Source of the DNA: Labrys sp. WJW
GTDB taxonomy: Bacteria > Pseudomonadota > Alphaproteobacteria > Rhizobiales > Labraceae
Assembly (NCBI RefSeq): GCF_001676615.1
Contig: NZ_LYXZ01000041.1
Coordinates: forward strand, 1 to 64,000
Reading direction: 5' to 3'
DNA: 64,000 bases
Shown here: positions 51,791 to 62,119 of the stretch, piece by piece
Numbering within the stretch: position 1 is the first letter of the stretch
Layout: each line of letters starts with the position of its first letter
Program-made: the position numbers and the translations under genes
Notes under the pieces: generated by a model
Databases searched by the model: none
The model's input: only the letters and a program-made list of their open reading frames with translations
Told to the model about the DNA's origin: nothing

Positions 51791-53059
51791 TCAGAACATC
51801 CGCTTGATGCGGATGCCGCCGACCACCGAGTTGAGCTTCTCCTTCGGCTTGGCATCGGAGAAGGTCTCGGTGCCGAGTTCGCGATCGAACTCCGAGCGGA
51901 TGTAGGAGACCTCGCCCGTCACGGAGAGGCCCTTGACGATCATGTAGGTCAGGTTGCCGGTGATGGCATATTCCTTGGCCTTCAGGTCCTGGCCATTGCT
52001 GCCGGCGCCGTCATAGCGCGTGTCGATATAGCTCGGCACGATGTTGAAGCCCCATTGCGGCGTGAAATTGCCGCCCAGCTCCGCCGTGACAGACCAGCCC
52101 TTGCCGGCTTCGAGCCGCGAAAACCCGTTGCGGTAATAGAAGTCCTGCGAGCGGAGGGCATAGAGGTTGTCGGCGCCGAGATAGTCCAGCGCGCCATCGG
52201 CATACTGGCCTTCGATCACCAGATGCCCGTCCTGGAGCTGCGGGATCTTGATCAGCACGTCGCCGCCGATCGCATAGCCCCATTTGTTCTGGTGCCGCAG
52301 GGCGACGTCATCGGCTGGATCGTCCGGCGTACCATTGTCATAGCGCGAGGCGCTGCGGAACTGGTGGGCTGCCGCCTGGAGCGCCACCGTACCCCATTCC
52401 TGGTCGAGCCGGAGGACGCCGACGACATCCGGCACCTGCTGGCCGCCCTGATAGGCGAACACGTCGTTCTGGCGGTGATCACGGCCATCTTCGACCGACA
52501 GGGTGGCCGAGAAGCCGCCGCCGAACTGTGCCGTGTAGGCGATGAGGTTCACCGTGTTCGACTGGGCGTAATAGGGGCCGAAGATGGTGTTGCCATAGTC
52601 ATTGTCGTAGAAGCCGAAGAAGGAATGCGCATAACCGGCCGTCAGCCCGCCGAACTGGATGAAGGCCTTGTCGATGGTGAAGCGGTTGCGCTGCTCCGTC
52701 CCGTTGATCCGCGTGGCGGTGTTGCTGTCCGCATTGATCTGGAAATAGGAGCGCAGCAGGCCCCATTCGGTCTCGGTGCGGGCATCGAACCAGACACGGG
52801 CCTGGGCGTTGAAGGCAGTGCGATTGTCGTCGCGATTGAACTTGCCGCCGCCATAGACGCGATAGTCTATGCGGAACTCGCTGCCGATGCGCAGGCAGGT
52901 GTCGCTGCCCGGAATATAGAAGAAGCCAGGTCCAAAGGCCGTACAGACCTTCACATATTCAACGGCCTCGCCCTTGGTCATGGGAAGATCCGCCGCATGG
53001 GCAGCCGCAAAACTGGTAAGGCCGGCCACAGCCCCCAAAATAAATGATTTTTTTATCAT
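51791..53059 (-). CDS. Omp2b-type alphaproteobacterial porin
   Basis: A 422-aa outer-membrane beta-barrel. A signal peptide (IKKSFILGAVAGLTSFAAAHAA) is followed by the family start ADLPMTKGEAVEYVKVCTAFGPGFFYIPGSDTCLRIGSEFRIDYRVYG, with two cysteines that form the conserved disulfide. Sixteen amphipathic strands and the terminal RIKRMF with C-terminal Phe support a 16-stranded trimeric porin (Porin_2 family). ATG 53059 follows GGAGGAAATC. The 368-bp gap upstream is AT-rich, and such a long leader could hold regulation by small RNAs. Confidence 0.93.
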   Translation of the reverse strand: MIKKSFILGAVAGLTSFAAAHAADLPMTKGEAVEYVKVCTAFGPGFFYIPGSDTCLRIGSEFRIDYRVYGGGKFNRDDNRTAFNAQARVWFDARTETEWGLLRSYFQINADSNTATRINGTEQRNRFTIDKAFIQFGGLTAGYAHSFFGFYDNDYGNTIFGPYYAQSNTVNLIAYTAQFGGGFSATLSVEDGRDHRQNDVFAYQGGQQVPDVVGVLRLDQEWGTVALQAAAHQFRSASRYDNGTPDDPADDVALRHQNKWGYAIGGDVLIKIPQLQDGHLVIEGQYADGALDYLGADNLYALRSQDFYYRNGFSRLEAGKGWSVTAELGGNFTPQWGFNIVPSYIDTRYDGAGSNGQDLKAKEYAITGNLTYMIVKGLSVTGEVSYIRSEFDRELGTETFSDAKPKEKLNSVVGGIRIKRMF

Positions 53060-53354
53060 GATTTCCTCCAAGAAAACATCTGCCGACTGACAAAAGATGG
53101 AAGGTCTTCGGATTAAAATCCTATCGGCATCAGAAGCAAAATTACGAAATTAAAAAATTTACCAGCCGAATCTGGACCAATCGGACCAGGGCGACAATAC
53201 AAATTCTTATCACATGCCTGAAAATGGCCGCTTTTTAGCCTCCTTGTTACTGAAAAGTCACAATGCAGCAGCGGCATGATGCAACTCCGCCTTGCACCAG
53301 TGGTGACCAGAGTGCGCTGCCTGGCCAAGGGGAGAGCCCCATCCGGGCACAAAA

Positions 53355-53378
53355 AAGGCGGGCCCGGGGACCCGCCTT
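53355..53378 (-). terminator. Intrinsic terminator of hutU
   Basis: AAGGCGGG (53355-53362) and CCCGCCTT (53371-53378) form an 8-bp stem. Read on the minus strand, it is followed by a run of six or more U residues. It lies 50 bp beyond the hutU stop. The rest of the gap to the porin start is AT-rich and shows no gene. Confidence 0.88.
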
Positions 53379-53427
53379 GCAGCCAACCGGCACGGGTTGG
53401 CCATGATTGTTTTTCCGACTGGCAGCC

Positions 53428-55101
<1,674 letters not shown>

Positions 55102-55119
55102 GTACATGACCTCTTGTTG

Positions 55120-55133
55120 CTTGTATATACAAG
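55120..55133. promoter_or_regulatory. HutC operator upstream of hutU
   Basis: CTTGTATATACAAG is a perfect 14-bp palindrome 19 bp from the hutU start codon. It matches the known style of HutC/GntR-family sites (TGTATATACA core). HutC bound here should repress hutU until urocanate is present. Confidence 0.88.
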
Positions 55134-55184
55134 TTAGCAGCAAATCGGCTCCGCTGTCAAGGACCGCCGAGCCCTTCGGAACAT

Positions 55185-55988
55185 TTAACCCACGCGGTTG
55201 GAATGTCGCCTGTGCTCGATGCGATAGCGCCCGCCCGGCAGCAGCAGGCGCACCGCGGTGACGACATGCTGCACGGCCTCCTCGTCGTCACCGGCCTCCG
55301 GAGCCGGCGCCCCCACCCATCCGGTCGCGAAGGTGCGGCGCCGGATCAGCAGGCAGGGATCGGCCCGCGAGATCGCCAGCAGCTTGCACTCCCAGGCCTG
55401 CGGCAGCACCGCCTCGATGCGATGCTCCGCCTCGCTCCACGGCACCACCGCGCTGAGCACCTCATTGGGCGTCACCTTGGAGAAATCATGATCGAGATAG
55501 CCCGGCGCCACCGCGGGATTGACGAAACGATCTTCGAGCTGGATCGGCACATCATTGTCGCAATGCACGATAATTGAATGAAAAACCGGGCTTCCGATCG
55601 GCAATTCGAGCAAATCGGCGATATCCGGCGTCGCCTTCAGCGTGTCGAGCAGCAGGACCTGCGCACTGTAGTCATGGCCGCGCGCGCGGATTTCCTCGGC
55701 GATATTGGTGACGGCGAACACATCCGAATGACTGTTGCCGCCCGCCACGAAGGAGCCCCTGCCCTGCATGCGCACCAGCACGCCCTCGAGGCTGAGCTCG
55801 CGCAACGCCCTGTTCACCGTCATGCGGCTGACCCCGAGCTGCTCGACCAATTCGCTTTCGGAAGGGATGCGATGATCCGGCGGCCACTCGCCACTGCGCA
55901 CCCGCGCGAGGATGTGCTGCTTTACCTCGGCATAGAGCGGCGTGGCTGATATGGCGGGCTCCGGCTTCCGGTCCGGCGACATGCTCAT
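55185..55988 (-). CDS. hutC: Histidine utilisation repressor HutC
   Basis: A 267-aa GntR/HutC-family regulator. The winged helix is [68 protein letters not shown] (about 15-80). The UTRA ligand domain follows (about 95-255), where urocanate binds in family members. ATG 55988 follows GAGGAA. It lies between hutU and the divergent hutF, each with a HutC-type site, so it probably controls both and itself. Confidence 0.94.
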   Translation of the reverse strand: MSMSPDRKPEPAISATPLYAEVKQHILARVRSGEWPPDHRIPSESELVEQLGVSRMTVNRALRELSLEGVLVRMQGRGSFVAGGNSHSDVFAVTNIAEEIRARGHDYSAQVLLLDTLKATPDIADLLELPIGSPVFHSIIVHCDNDVPIQLEDRFVNPAVAPGYLDHDFSKVTPNEVLSAVVPWSEAEHRIEAVLPQAWECKLLAISRADPCLLIRRRTFATGWVGAPAPEAGDDEEAVQHVVTAVRLLLPGGRYRIEHRRHSNRVG

Positions 55989-56053
55989 GACGACGTCATT
56001 CCTCAAAAAATCGACTCACCGCTTCACACGGCCCTTGTCACGATCGCAAAAAT

Positions 56054-56077
56054 ATGTATAAAACTTATACATACAAG
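56054..56077. promoter_or_regulatory. HutC-like operator upstream of hutF
   Basis: ATGTATAA (56054-56061) and TTATACAT (56065-56072) form an inverted repeat. An overlapping CTTATACATACAAG (56064-56077) resembles the perfect hutU-side site with a few changes. The site sits between hutC (start 55988) and hutF (start 56102), covering the likely promoter region of both. Confidence 0.75.
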
Positions 56078-56101
56078 TTGCGAACTCGTCGGTACACAAA
56101 C

Positions 56102-57508
56102 ATGCCCGATTTCCGCCCACAACTCCAGAGCCACCACAGCCTTTACGCCAGCCAGGCCCTGCTGCCCGAGGGCTGGGCCCGGAATGTGCGCATCGAGATC
56201 GATGGTTCAGGCCGGATCAGCGCCGTGACCCCCGATGCCACGGCCGATGGCGCCGAGGTCGCCGCCGGCCCTGTGCTGCCCGCCATGCCCAATTTGCATT
56301 CCCACGCCTTCCAGCGCGCCATGTCCGGCCTTGCCGAGGTATCCGGCTCGGGCAACGACAGCTTCTGGACCTGGCGCGAGGAAATGTATCGCACCGTCGG
56401 CCAGATCACCCCCGAGGACGCCGAGGCGATTGCCACCCGGCTCTATGTCGACCTGCTCAAGGCCGGCTTCGGCTCGATCGCCGAATTCCACTATCTGCAT
56501 CATGACAAGAGCGGCGCCCTCTTCGCCGATCGCGCCGAGATGTCCAAGCGCATCCTGGCCGCGGCCAGGACCAGCGGCATCGGCATGACGCTGCTGCCCG
56601 TCTTCTACGCCCATGCCAATTTCGGCGGTGTCGCCCCGCATGAGGGCCAGCGCCGCTTCATCCACGATGTCGATGGCTTCGAGCGCCTGATGGCCGAACT
56701 CGCCCCGGCCTGCGCTGGCCAGGGCGCCACGCTCGGCTATGCCTTCCACTCGCTGCGGGCGGCGACGCCCGACGAAATGAACACGCTGATGGCGAGCCTG
56801 CCCAAGGTGATGTCAAAGCCCGGGCCACTGCACATCCACATCGCCGAGCAGCAGAAAGAAGTCGACGACAGCCTGGCCTGGAGCGGCAAACGCCCGATGC
56901 AGTGGCTGTTCGACCACATGCCGGTGGACGAGCGCTGGTGCCTGATCCACGCCACCCATGCCGATCCGTCCGAGCTTCAGCGCATGGCGGCGAGCGGCGC
57001 CATCGCGGGCCTGTGCCCCGCGACCGAGGCCAATCTCGGCGACGGCATCTTCGACGCGGTCGCCTATCGCGCCCAGAACGGGCGTTTCGGCATCGGTACC
57101 GACAGCCACGTCTCCCCCAGCGTGGTCGACGAGCTGCGCACACTCGAATATTCACAGCGCCTGCGCGACGAAAAGCGCAACCGGCTCGCCAATGGCCCGC
57201 ACCGTTCGGTCGGACGCGATATTTACGACGCGGCCCTCGCCGGCGGCGCCCAGGCCCTCGGCCAGCCCATCGGCGCCATCGCCCCCGGCAAGCTCGCCAG
57301 CCTGGTCGTCCTCGACGGTGACGACGCTTTCATGGACAGCGCTAGGGATAACGCTATTGTCGATCGCTGGCTGTTCGCGCTTGGCGACCGTACGGTGCGT
57401 GACGTCATGGTTGAGGGGCAGTGGCGTATCCGCGACGGGCGTCACGACCAGGACGACATCATCAATGCGGCCTTCAAGACCGCGATCAGAAACCTGGCCC
57501 GTCATTGA
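56102..57508 (+). CDS. hutF: Formimidoylglutamate deiminase HutF
   Basis: A 468-aa amidohydrolase that deiminates N-formimino-L-glutamate to N-formylglutamate, the branch used in many Proteobacteria. The metal-binding PNLHSHAFQRAMSGLAE block (HxH) is near residues 63-79. Further metal ligands appear in PLHIHIAEQQKEVDD and GIGTDSHVSPSVVDELRTLEYSQRL, the last with catalytic Asp. ATG 56102 (MPDFRPQLQS) is chosen over the in-frame 56054 start, which lies within the operator. hutI and hutG are not in the window. Confidence 0.95.
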   Translation: MPDFRPQLQSHHSLYASQALLPEGWARNVRIEIDGSGRISAVTPDATADGAEVAAGPVLPAMPNLHSHAFQRAMSGLAEVSGSGNDSFWTWREEMYRTVGQITPEDAEAIATRLYVDLLKAGFGSIAEFHYLHHDKSGALFADRAEMSKRILAAARTSGIGMTLLPVFYAHANFGGVAPHEGQRRFIHDVDGFERLMAELAPACAGQGATLGYAFHSLRAATPDEMNTLMASLPKVMSKPGPLHIHIAEQQKEVDDSLAWSGKRPMQWLFDHMPVDERWCLIHATHADPSELQRMAASGAIAGLCPATEANLGDGIFDAVAYRAQNGRFGIGTDSHVSPSVVDELRTLEYSQRLRDEKRNRLANGPHRSVGRDIYDAALAGGAQALGQPIGAIAPGKLASLVVLDGDDAFMDSARDNAIVDRWLFALGDRTVRDVMVEGQWRIRDGRHDQDDIINAAFKTAIRNLARH

Positions 57509-57541
57509 GGCGGGCAGGTTGCTGTTAACATAGGGGAATTG

Positions 57542-58402
57542 ATGATGAAGAAGACCCTCATTTCCACCGCCATCCTGGCGCTGGCGACGCTGATGAGCGT
57601 TCCGGCCGTCCAGGCCAAGGAGTGGAAGACCGTTACCATCGGCCTGGAGGGCGCCTATGAGCCCTGGAACCTGACCAAGCCCGACGGCACCATGGACGGC
57701 TTCGAGATCGACCTCGCCAAGGATATCTGCGGACGCATCAAGGTCGAGTGCAAGTTCATCGCCCAGGACTGGGACGGCATGATCCCGAGCCTCAATGCCG
57801 GTAAATTCGACGTGATCATGGACGGCATGTCGATCACCGAGGAGCGCAAGAAGCAGATCGACTTCTCGCGTCCCTATGCCGGCGAACGTGCCGGTTTCGC
57901 CACGCTGAAATCCAACGATCTCGCCAAGCTCGCCGGCACCGGCACCATCGTGACGCTGACGGGCGATGCCGCACACGACAAGCCGACGGTCGACACCCTG
58001 CGCGATGCCGTGAAGGGCAAGACCATCGGCGTGCAGGTTGCCACCAACTATGCCGAATGGCTGGCCAAGAACTTCAAGGACGTGGCCACCATCACCGAAT
58101 ACAAGACGGTGGGTGAGGCGGATCTCGACCTCTCCGCCGGCCGTGTCGACGCCACCGTCGGCGACGTCACCTTCTATTACTCGGTGCTGTCGCGCCCCGA
58201 TCACTCGGAAATGATGCTGGCCGGCCCTGAAATCACCGGCGCGGTGTGGAGCGAAGGCATCGGCCCGGCCTTCCGGAAATCCGATCCGGAGCTGCGCGAC
58301 ATGTTCGACAAGGCGATCGGCGAAGCCCTTGCCGACGGCACGATCAAGAAGCTCAGCATGAAATGGTTCAAGACGGACATGTCGCCTCAGACCAAGTCCT
58401 GA
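57542..58402 (+). CDS. Histidine/cationic amino acid-type ABC transporter binding protein, copy 1
   Basis: A 286-aa periplasmic solute-binding protein of family 3 (HisJ-like). Signal peptide KKTLISTAILALATLMSVPAVQA. The mature part begins KEWKTVTIGLEGAYEPWNLTKPDGTMDGFEIDLAKDICGRIKVECKFIAQDWDGMIPSLNAGKFDVIMDGMSITEERKK, the typical polar amino acid binding lobe. It lies 33 bp after hutF. A second, closely similar gene follows. The pair feeds one ABC system, so the two may differ in ligand. Confidence 0.93.
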   Translation: MMKKTLISTAILALATLMSVPAVQAKEWKTVTIGLEGAYEPWNLTKPDGTMDGFEIDLAKDICGRIKVECKFIAQDWDGMIPSLNAGKFDVIMDGMSITEERKKQIDFSRPYAGERAGFATLKSNDLAKLAGTGTIVTLTGDAAHDKPTVDTLRDAVKGKTIGVQVATNYAEWLAKNFKDVATITEYKTVGEADLDLSAGRVDATVGDVTFYYSVLSRPDHSEMMLAGPEITGAVWSEGIGPAFRKSDPELRDMFDKAIGEALADGTIKKLSMKWFKTDMSPQTKS

Positions 58403-58572
58403 GTCAGGCAAATCCGAAAGCGCTGACCACGCTGGCATCCGGGCGGGGACCACGGTCCGCCCGGATCGCGCCTCAAGCAAGCGGCACAAGACCGATCGAG
58501 GCGTTGCAAGGGCGATCCAGAATGAAGCCGGACCGGAAGACCGGGCGGCCAAAACCCAAAGGGGAACCGACG

Positions 58573-59427
58573 ATGAAGAAGTACCTGATCTCCTCGGCGC
58601 TGCTGGCGCTGGCCGCCCTGACGGCCATGCCGGCTGGGGCCAAGGAGTGGAAGACGGTCACGATCGCACTGGAAGGCGCCTACGAACCCTGGAACCTGAC
58701 CAAGCCCGATGGCAGCATGGACGGTTTCGAGATCGACCTCGCCAAGGATCTGTGCGGTCGCATGAAGATCGAGTGCAAATTCATCGCCCAGGACTGGGAC
58801 GGCATGATTGCCGGCCTGAACGGCGGCAAGTTCGACATGATCATGGACGCGATGTCGATCACCGACGACCGCAAGAAGCAGGTCGCCTTCTCGCAGCCCT
58901 ATGCCCAGACCCCCGCGGGCTTCGCCGGCCTGAAGACCGGCGATCTCGCCAAGATGGACGGCACCGGCACCACGGTGACGCTGACGGGCGAGGCCGGCCA
59001 TGACAAGAGCACGGTGGAGAAGATGCGTGAAGCCCTGAAGGGCAAGACCATCGGCATCCAGACCGCCACCGTCTACACCAAATTCGTCGAAGAGAACTTC
59101 AAGGACATCGCTACCATCACCGAGTACAAGACCTCGGGCGAGCGCGACCTCGACATTACGGGCGGGCGCATCGATGTCGGCTTCGACGACGACACCTATT
59201 TCACCTCCGCCTTCGCCAAGTCGGGCAATGAGCAGATGACCCTCGTCGGCGCTCAGATTGCCGGCCCGATCTGGGGCGAGGGCATCGGCCCGGCCTTCCG
59301 CCAGTCGGACAACGATCTGCGCGAGATGTGGGACAAGGCGATCGGCAGCGCCATCGCCGACGGCACCGTCAAGAAGCTCAGCCTGAAATGGTTCAAGCTG
59401 GACGTGACCCCCGTCAAGGGCTCGTAA
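58573..59427 (+). CDS. Histidine/cationic amino acid-type ABC transporter binding protein, copy 2
   Basis: A 284-aa paralogue of the preceding protein, very similar through the N-lobe (KEWKTVTIALEGAYEPWNLTKPDGSMDGFEIDLAKDLCGRMKIECKFIAQDWDGM). It diverges more in the second lobe (RIDVGFDDDTYFTSAFAKSGNEQMTLVGAQ against DATVGDVTFYYSVLSRPDHSEMMLAGPE). The differences fall where the ligand side chain would be sensed. The ATG at 58573 follows AAAGGGGAACC. A 170-bp non-coding gap separates the two copies. Confidence 0.93.
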   Translation: MKKYLISSALLALAALTAMPAGAKEWKTVTIALEGAYEPWNLTKPDGSMDGFEIDLAKDLCGRMKIECKFIAQDWDGMIAGLNGGKFDMIMDAMSITDDRKKQVAFSQPYAQTPAGFAGLKTGDLAKMDGTGTTVTLTGEAGHDKSTVEKMREALKGKTIGIQTATVYTKFVEENFKDIATITEYKTSGERDLDITGGRIDVGFDDDTYFTSAFAKSGNEQMTLVGAQIAGPIWGEGIGPAFRQSDNDLREMWDKAIGSAIADGTVKKLSLKWFKLDVTPVKGS

Positions 59428-59573
59428 GTCTTCGGCTTCAGTCCGCGGGCCGGCCAGGTCCGGCCGCGGGCTGAAGGGACGACACTGCCCGCCCGGCCGA
59501 TGCCACCGCAGCGGCCGCGACGAGCCGCCATCGCCTATGTCTCACTGGCCTGCCCCGAGAGGAGAGCCGCATT

Positions 59574-60329
59574 GTGGACGTAATCACCAGCCTATCCGAC
59601 AAGATCTCCTATCTGGTTGCCACGCTCGGTTTCGGCGAGACCGGCTGGGGGCTCTATCTCCTCGGCGGCGCGGGAATGACGCTGGCCGTCACCGTCGCGG
59701 CGATGCTGATCGGCGCCATCGTCGGCGCCCTGGTCGCCTGGGCCAAGATTGCCGGCAACGTGCCCGCCACTTTGGTCGGCAATCTCTACACCGTCGTGCT
59801 GCGTGGAGCCCCGGAACTGTTGATCATCTACATGGTTTATTTCGGCCGCGTGGTCGATGTGATCGGCAATTCGCTGGGTGCGCTCGGCATCGGCAACAGC
59901 ACCACGATCAACAGCTTCCTCGCCGGCGCGCTCGGCGTCGGCCTGATCTCCGCCGCCTACCAGGCCGAGGTCTTCCGCGGCGCCTTCACCGCCATCGCCA
60001 AGGGCGAGATCGAGGCGGGCCGCGCCATCGGCATGCCGCGCTTCATGCGCTTTCGCCGCATCATCGCGCCGCAGATCATGCGCTTTGCCATCCCCGGCCT
60101 CGGCAACGTCTTCCAGCTCAGCGTGAAGGACTCCGCCCTGATCTCGGTCACCGGCCTGGTCGAGATCATGAACGCCGCCAACAAGGCGAACGGATCGACA
60201 CGCCAGCCCTTCCTGTTCTTTACCGTCGCGGCCTGCCTCTATCTCATCCTGACGACCTTCTCGACCCAGATCTTCAGTGCCGGTGAGCGGCGGGTAGCCA
60301 AGAGCTTCCGCCGCCCGGTGGGATCGTAG
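59574..60329 (+). CDS. ABC transporter permease (HisQ-type)
   Basis: A 251-aa inner-membrane permease with about five helices of the polar amino acid family. The EAA loop is EVFRGAFTAIAKGEIEAGRAIGMPRFMRFRRIIAPQIMRFAIPGLGN (about 140-185), which docks on the ATPase. It starts MDVITSLSDKISYLVATLGFGETGWGLYLLGGAGMTLAVTVAAM with GTG at 59574 and GAGAGGAG upstream. The stop is 8 bp before the next permease. Confidence 0.93.
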   Translation: MDVITSLSDKISYLVATLGFGETGWGLYLLGGAGMTLAVTVAAMLIGAIVGALVAWAKIAGNVPATLVGNLYTVVLRGAPELLIIYMVYFGRVVDVIGNSLGALGIGNSTTINSFLAGALGVGLISAAYQAEVFRGAFTAIAKGEIEAGRAIGMPRFMRFRRIIAPQIMRFAIPGLGNVFQLSVKDSALISVTGLVEIMNAANKANGSTRQPFLFFTVAACLYLILTTFSTQIFSAGERRVAKSFRRPVGS

Positions 60330-60337
60330 GTGCCGCC

Positions 60338-61060
60338 ATGAGTCTCGATTTCGCCCTCGAAGCCCTGAACAAGATCCTCGCCGTCCTGCCGACGACGTTG
60401 ATGCTCTTCATCTTCTCCGTCCTGCTCGGCCTCGTCTTTGCCCTGATCGTGCTGTGGATGCGTATGAGCAGCAACGGGCTGCTGTCCGGTATCGCCAAGG
60501 CCTATATCTTCATCTTTCGCGGCACGCCGCTACTGATCCAGATCTTCCTGATCTTCTACGGCCTGGCCCAGTTCCAGTTCATGAAGGAATCCTGGTTCTG
60601 GCTGGTGCTGAAGAACCGCATCGCCTCGGCGGTGTTCGTGATGGCGCTCTGCACCGCCGCCTACCAGGCGGAAATCCTGCGCGGCGGCCTGCTGGCCGTC
60701 TCGACCAAGGAGATCGAGGCGGCGCGTGCCATCGGCATGTCCGGCTTCAAGCTACTCTACCGCATCATCGCGCCGATCGCCCTGCGTCAGGCCCTGCCGG
60801 CCTATTCGACCGAGGTGATCCTCACCTTGAAATCGACCTCGCTGGCCGGACTGATCGGTGTGGTCGAGATGACCGGCATCGCCCAGAAGATCGGCCGCCA
60901 GGCCCTGCTCGACGTGCCGGTCCTGGCGCTGGCGGGCGTTGTCTACATCGCCCTGAGCTATGTCATCATCTTCCTGCTCGGTCGCGCCGAGCGTGTCCTC
61001 TCCCCCCATCTGCGCTTCATGCCGCCGAGCGCGCAGACCCCGCGCACCATCGTCGGCTGA
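60338..61060 (+). CDS. ABC transporter permease (HisM-type)
   Basis: A 240-aa partner permease. It starts SLDFALEALNKILAVLPTTLMLFIFSVLLGLVFALIVLWMRM. The EAA loop is EILRGGLLAVSTKEIEAARAIGMSGFKLLYRIIAPIALRQALPAYST. Together with the HisQ-type protein it would form the heterodimeric channel. The ATPase gene follows 11 bp later. Confidence 0.93.
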   Translation: MSLDFALEALNKILAVLPTTLMLFIFSVLLGLVFALIVLWMRMSSNGLLSGIAKAYIFIFRGTPLLIQIFLIFYGLAQFQFMKESWFWLVLKNRIASAVFVMALCTAAYQAEILRGGLLAVSTKEIEAARAIGMSGFKLLYRIIAPIALRQALPAYSTEVILTLKSTSLAGLIGVVEMTGIAQKIGRQALLDVPVLALAGVVYIALSYVIIFLLGRAERVLSPHLRFMPPSAQTPRTIVG

Positions 61061-61071
61061 AAGGAAACGCC

Positions 61072-61851
61072 ATGGCCGCTTCCAGCGAAATCGCTCTCAG
61101 CGTCAAGAACATCCGCAAGAGCTTCGGCGATCATGAAGTGCTCAAGGGCATTTCACTCGATGCCCACCAGGGCGACGTGATTTCCATCCTCGGCGCTTCG
61201 GGCTCGGGCAAGAGCACCTTCCTGCGCTGCATCAACCTGCTCGAAACGCCCGATGACGGCGAGATCGTCGTCGCCGGCGAGAAGGTCGAGATGCGCCGCG
61301 GCAAGAAAGGCCACCTCGAGCCGACCAATGGCAAACAGGTGGACCGCATCCGCTCCGAACTCGGCATGGTGTTCCAGAGTTTCAATCTGTGGTCGCACAT
61401 GACCGTGCTGCAGAACCTGATCGAAGGGCCGGTGCACGTGTTGGGTCGCCCCAAGGCCGAGTGCATCGCCGAGGCCGAGGCCCTGCTGGAGCGGGTCGGC
61501 CTCGCCGAGCGCCGCAACTACTATCCCTCGCACATGTCGGGCGGCCAGCAGCAGCGCGCCGCCATCGCCCGGGCGCTGGCGATGAAGCCGAAGGTGATGC
61601 TGTTCGACGAGCCGACTTCGGCGCTCGACCCGGAGCTGGTCGGCGAGGTCCTGCGCGTGATGCGCGGCCTCGCCGAGGAAGGCCGTACCATGCTGGTGGT
61701 CACCCACGAGATGGGGTTCGCCCGCAACGTCTCCAACCGCGTGATGTTCCTGCACAAGGGCGAGGTGGAGGCGGACGGTTCGCCCGACGAACTGTTCAAG
61801 GAAACGAAGTCCGAACGCTTCAAGCAGTTCATCTCCAGCCAGCATCATTGA
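61072..61851 (+). CDS. ABC transporter ATP-binding protein (HisP-type)
   Basis: A 259-aa ATPase energising the importer. Walker A is GASGSGKST, the signature MSGGQQQRAAIARALA, Walker B VMLFDEPTSALDPELV and the H-loop VVTHEMGFA. The insertion VEMRRGKKGHLEPTNGKQVDRIRSELGMVFQSFNLWSHMTVL is typical of the HisP subgroup. ATG 61072 follows AAAGGAAACGCC. The whole hutF-binding proteins-permeases-ATPase block is on one strand. Confidence 0.96.
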   Translation: MAASSEIALSVKNIRKSFGDHEVLKGISLDAHQGDVISILGASGSGKSTFLRCINLLETPDDGEIVVAGEKVEMRRGKKGHLEPTNGKQVDRIRSELGMVFQSFNLWSHMTVLQNLIEGPVHVLGRPKAECIAEAEALLERVGLAERRNYYPSHMSGGQQQRAAIARALAMKPKVMLFDEPTSALDPELVGEVLRVMRGLAEEGRTMLVVTHEMGFARNVSNRVMFLHKGEVEADGSPDELFKETKSERFKQFISSQHH

Positions 61852-61883
61852 CGATCTGGCGCGACGGCAGGTGGGTTGCGGCG

Positions 61884-62060
61884 CCCCTCACCCTTACCCT
61901 CTCCCCGTAAGAACGGGGCGAGGGGGCGCAAGCGTTGAATTCGATCCTTGCATCGCTCATCTCGCCCTACGGTCGGGCGAGACAAGACCTTTTGGGAAAA
62001 AGAGCGCGGCATCGAAGTCCCCTCGCCCCGTTCTTACGGGGAGAGGGTAAAGGTGAGGGG
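61884..62060. repeat. Long inverted repeat between ATPase and HAL-family genes
   Basis: Arms of 42 bp at 61884-61925 and 62019-62060 are reverse complements with one mismatch. Each arm contains an inner CCCCGT/ACGGGG stem. The 93-bp loop is non-coding. The element could uncouple expression of the lyase gene from the transporter, or stabilise the upstream mRNA 3' end. Confidence 0.85.
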
Positions 62061-62119
62061 CTGTGCAACCTCGGCCTCAATTTCTCTATCCCGATACTCC
62101 TCCTCGTCCTGGTTTCCCC

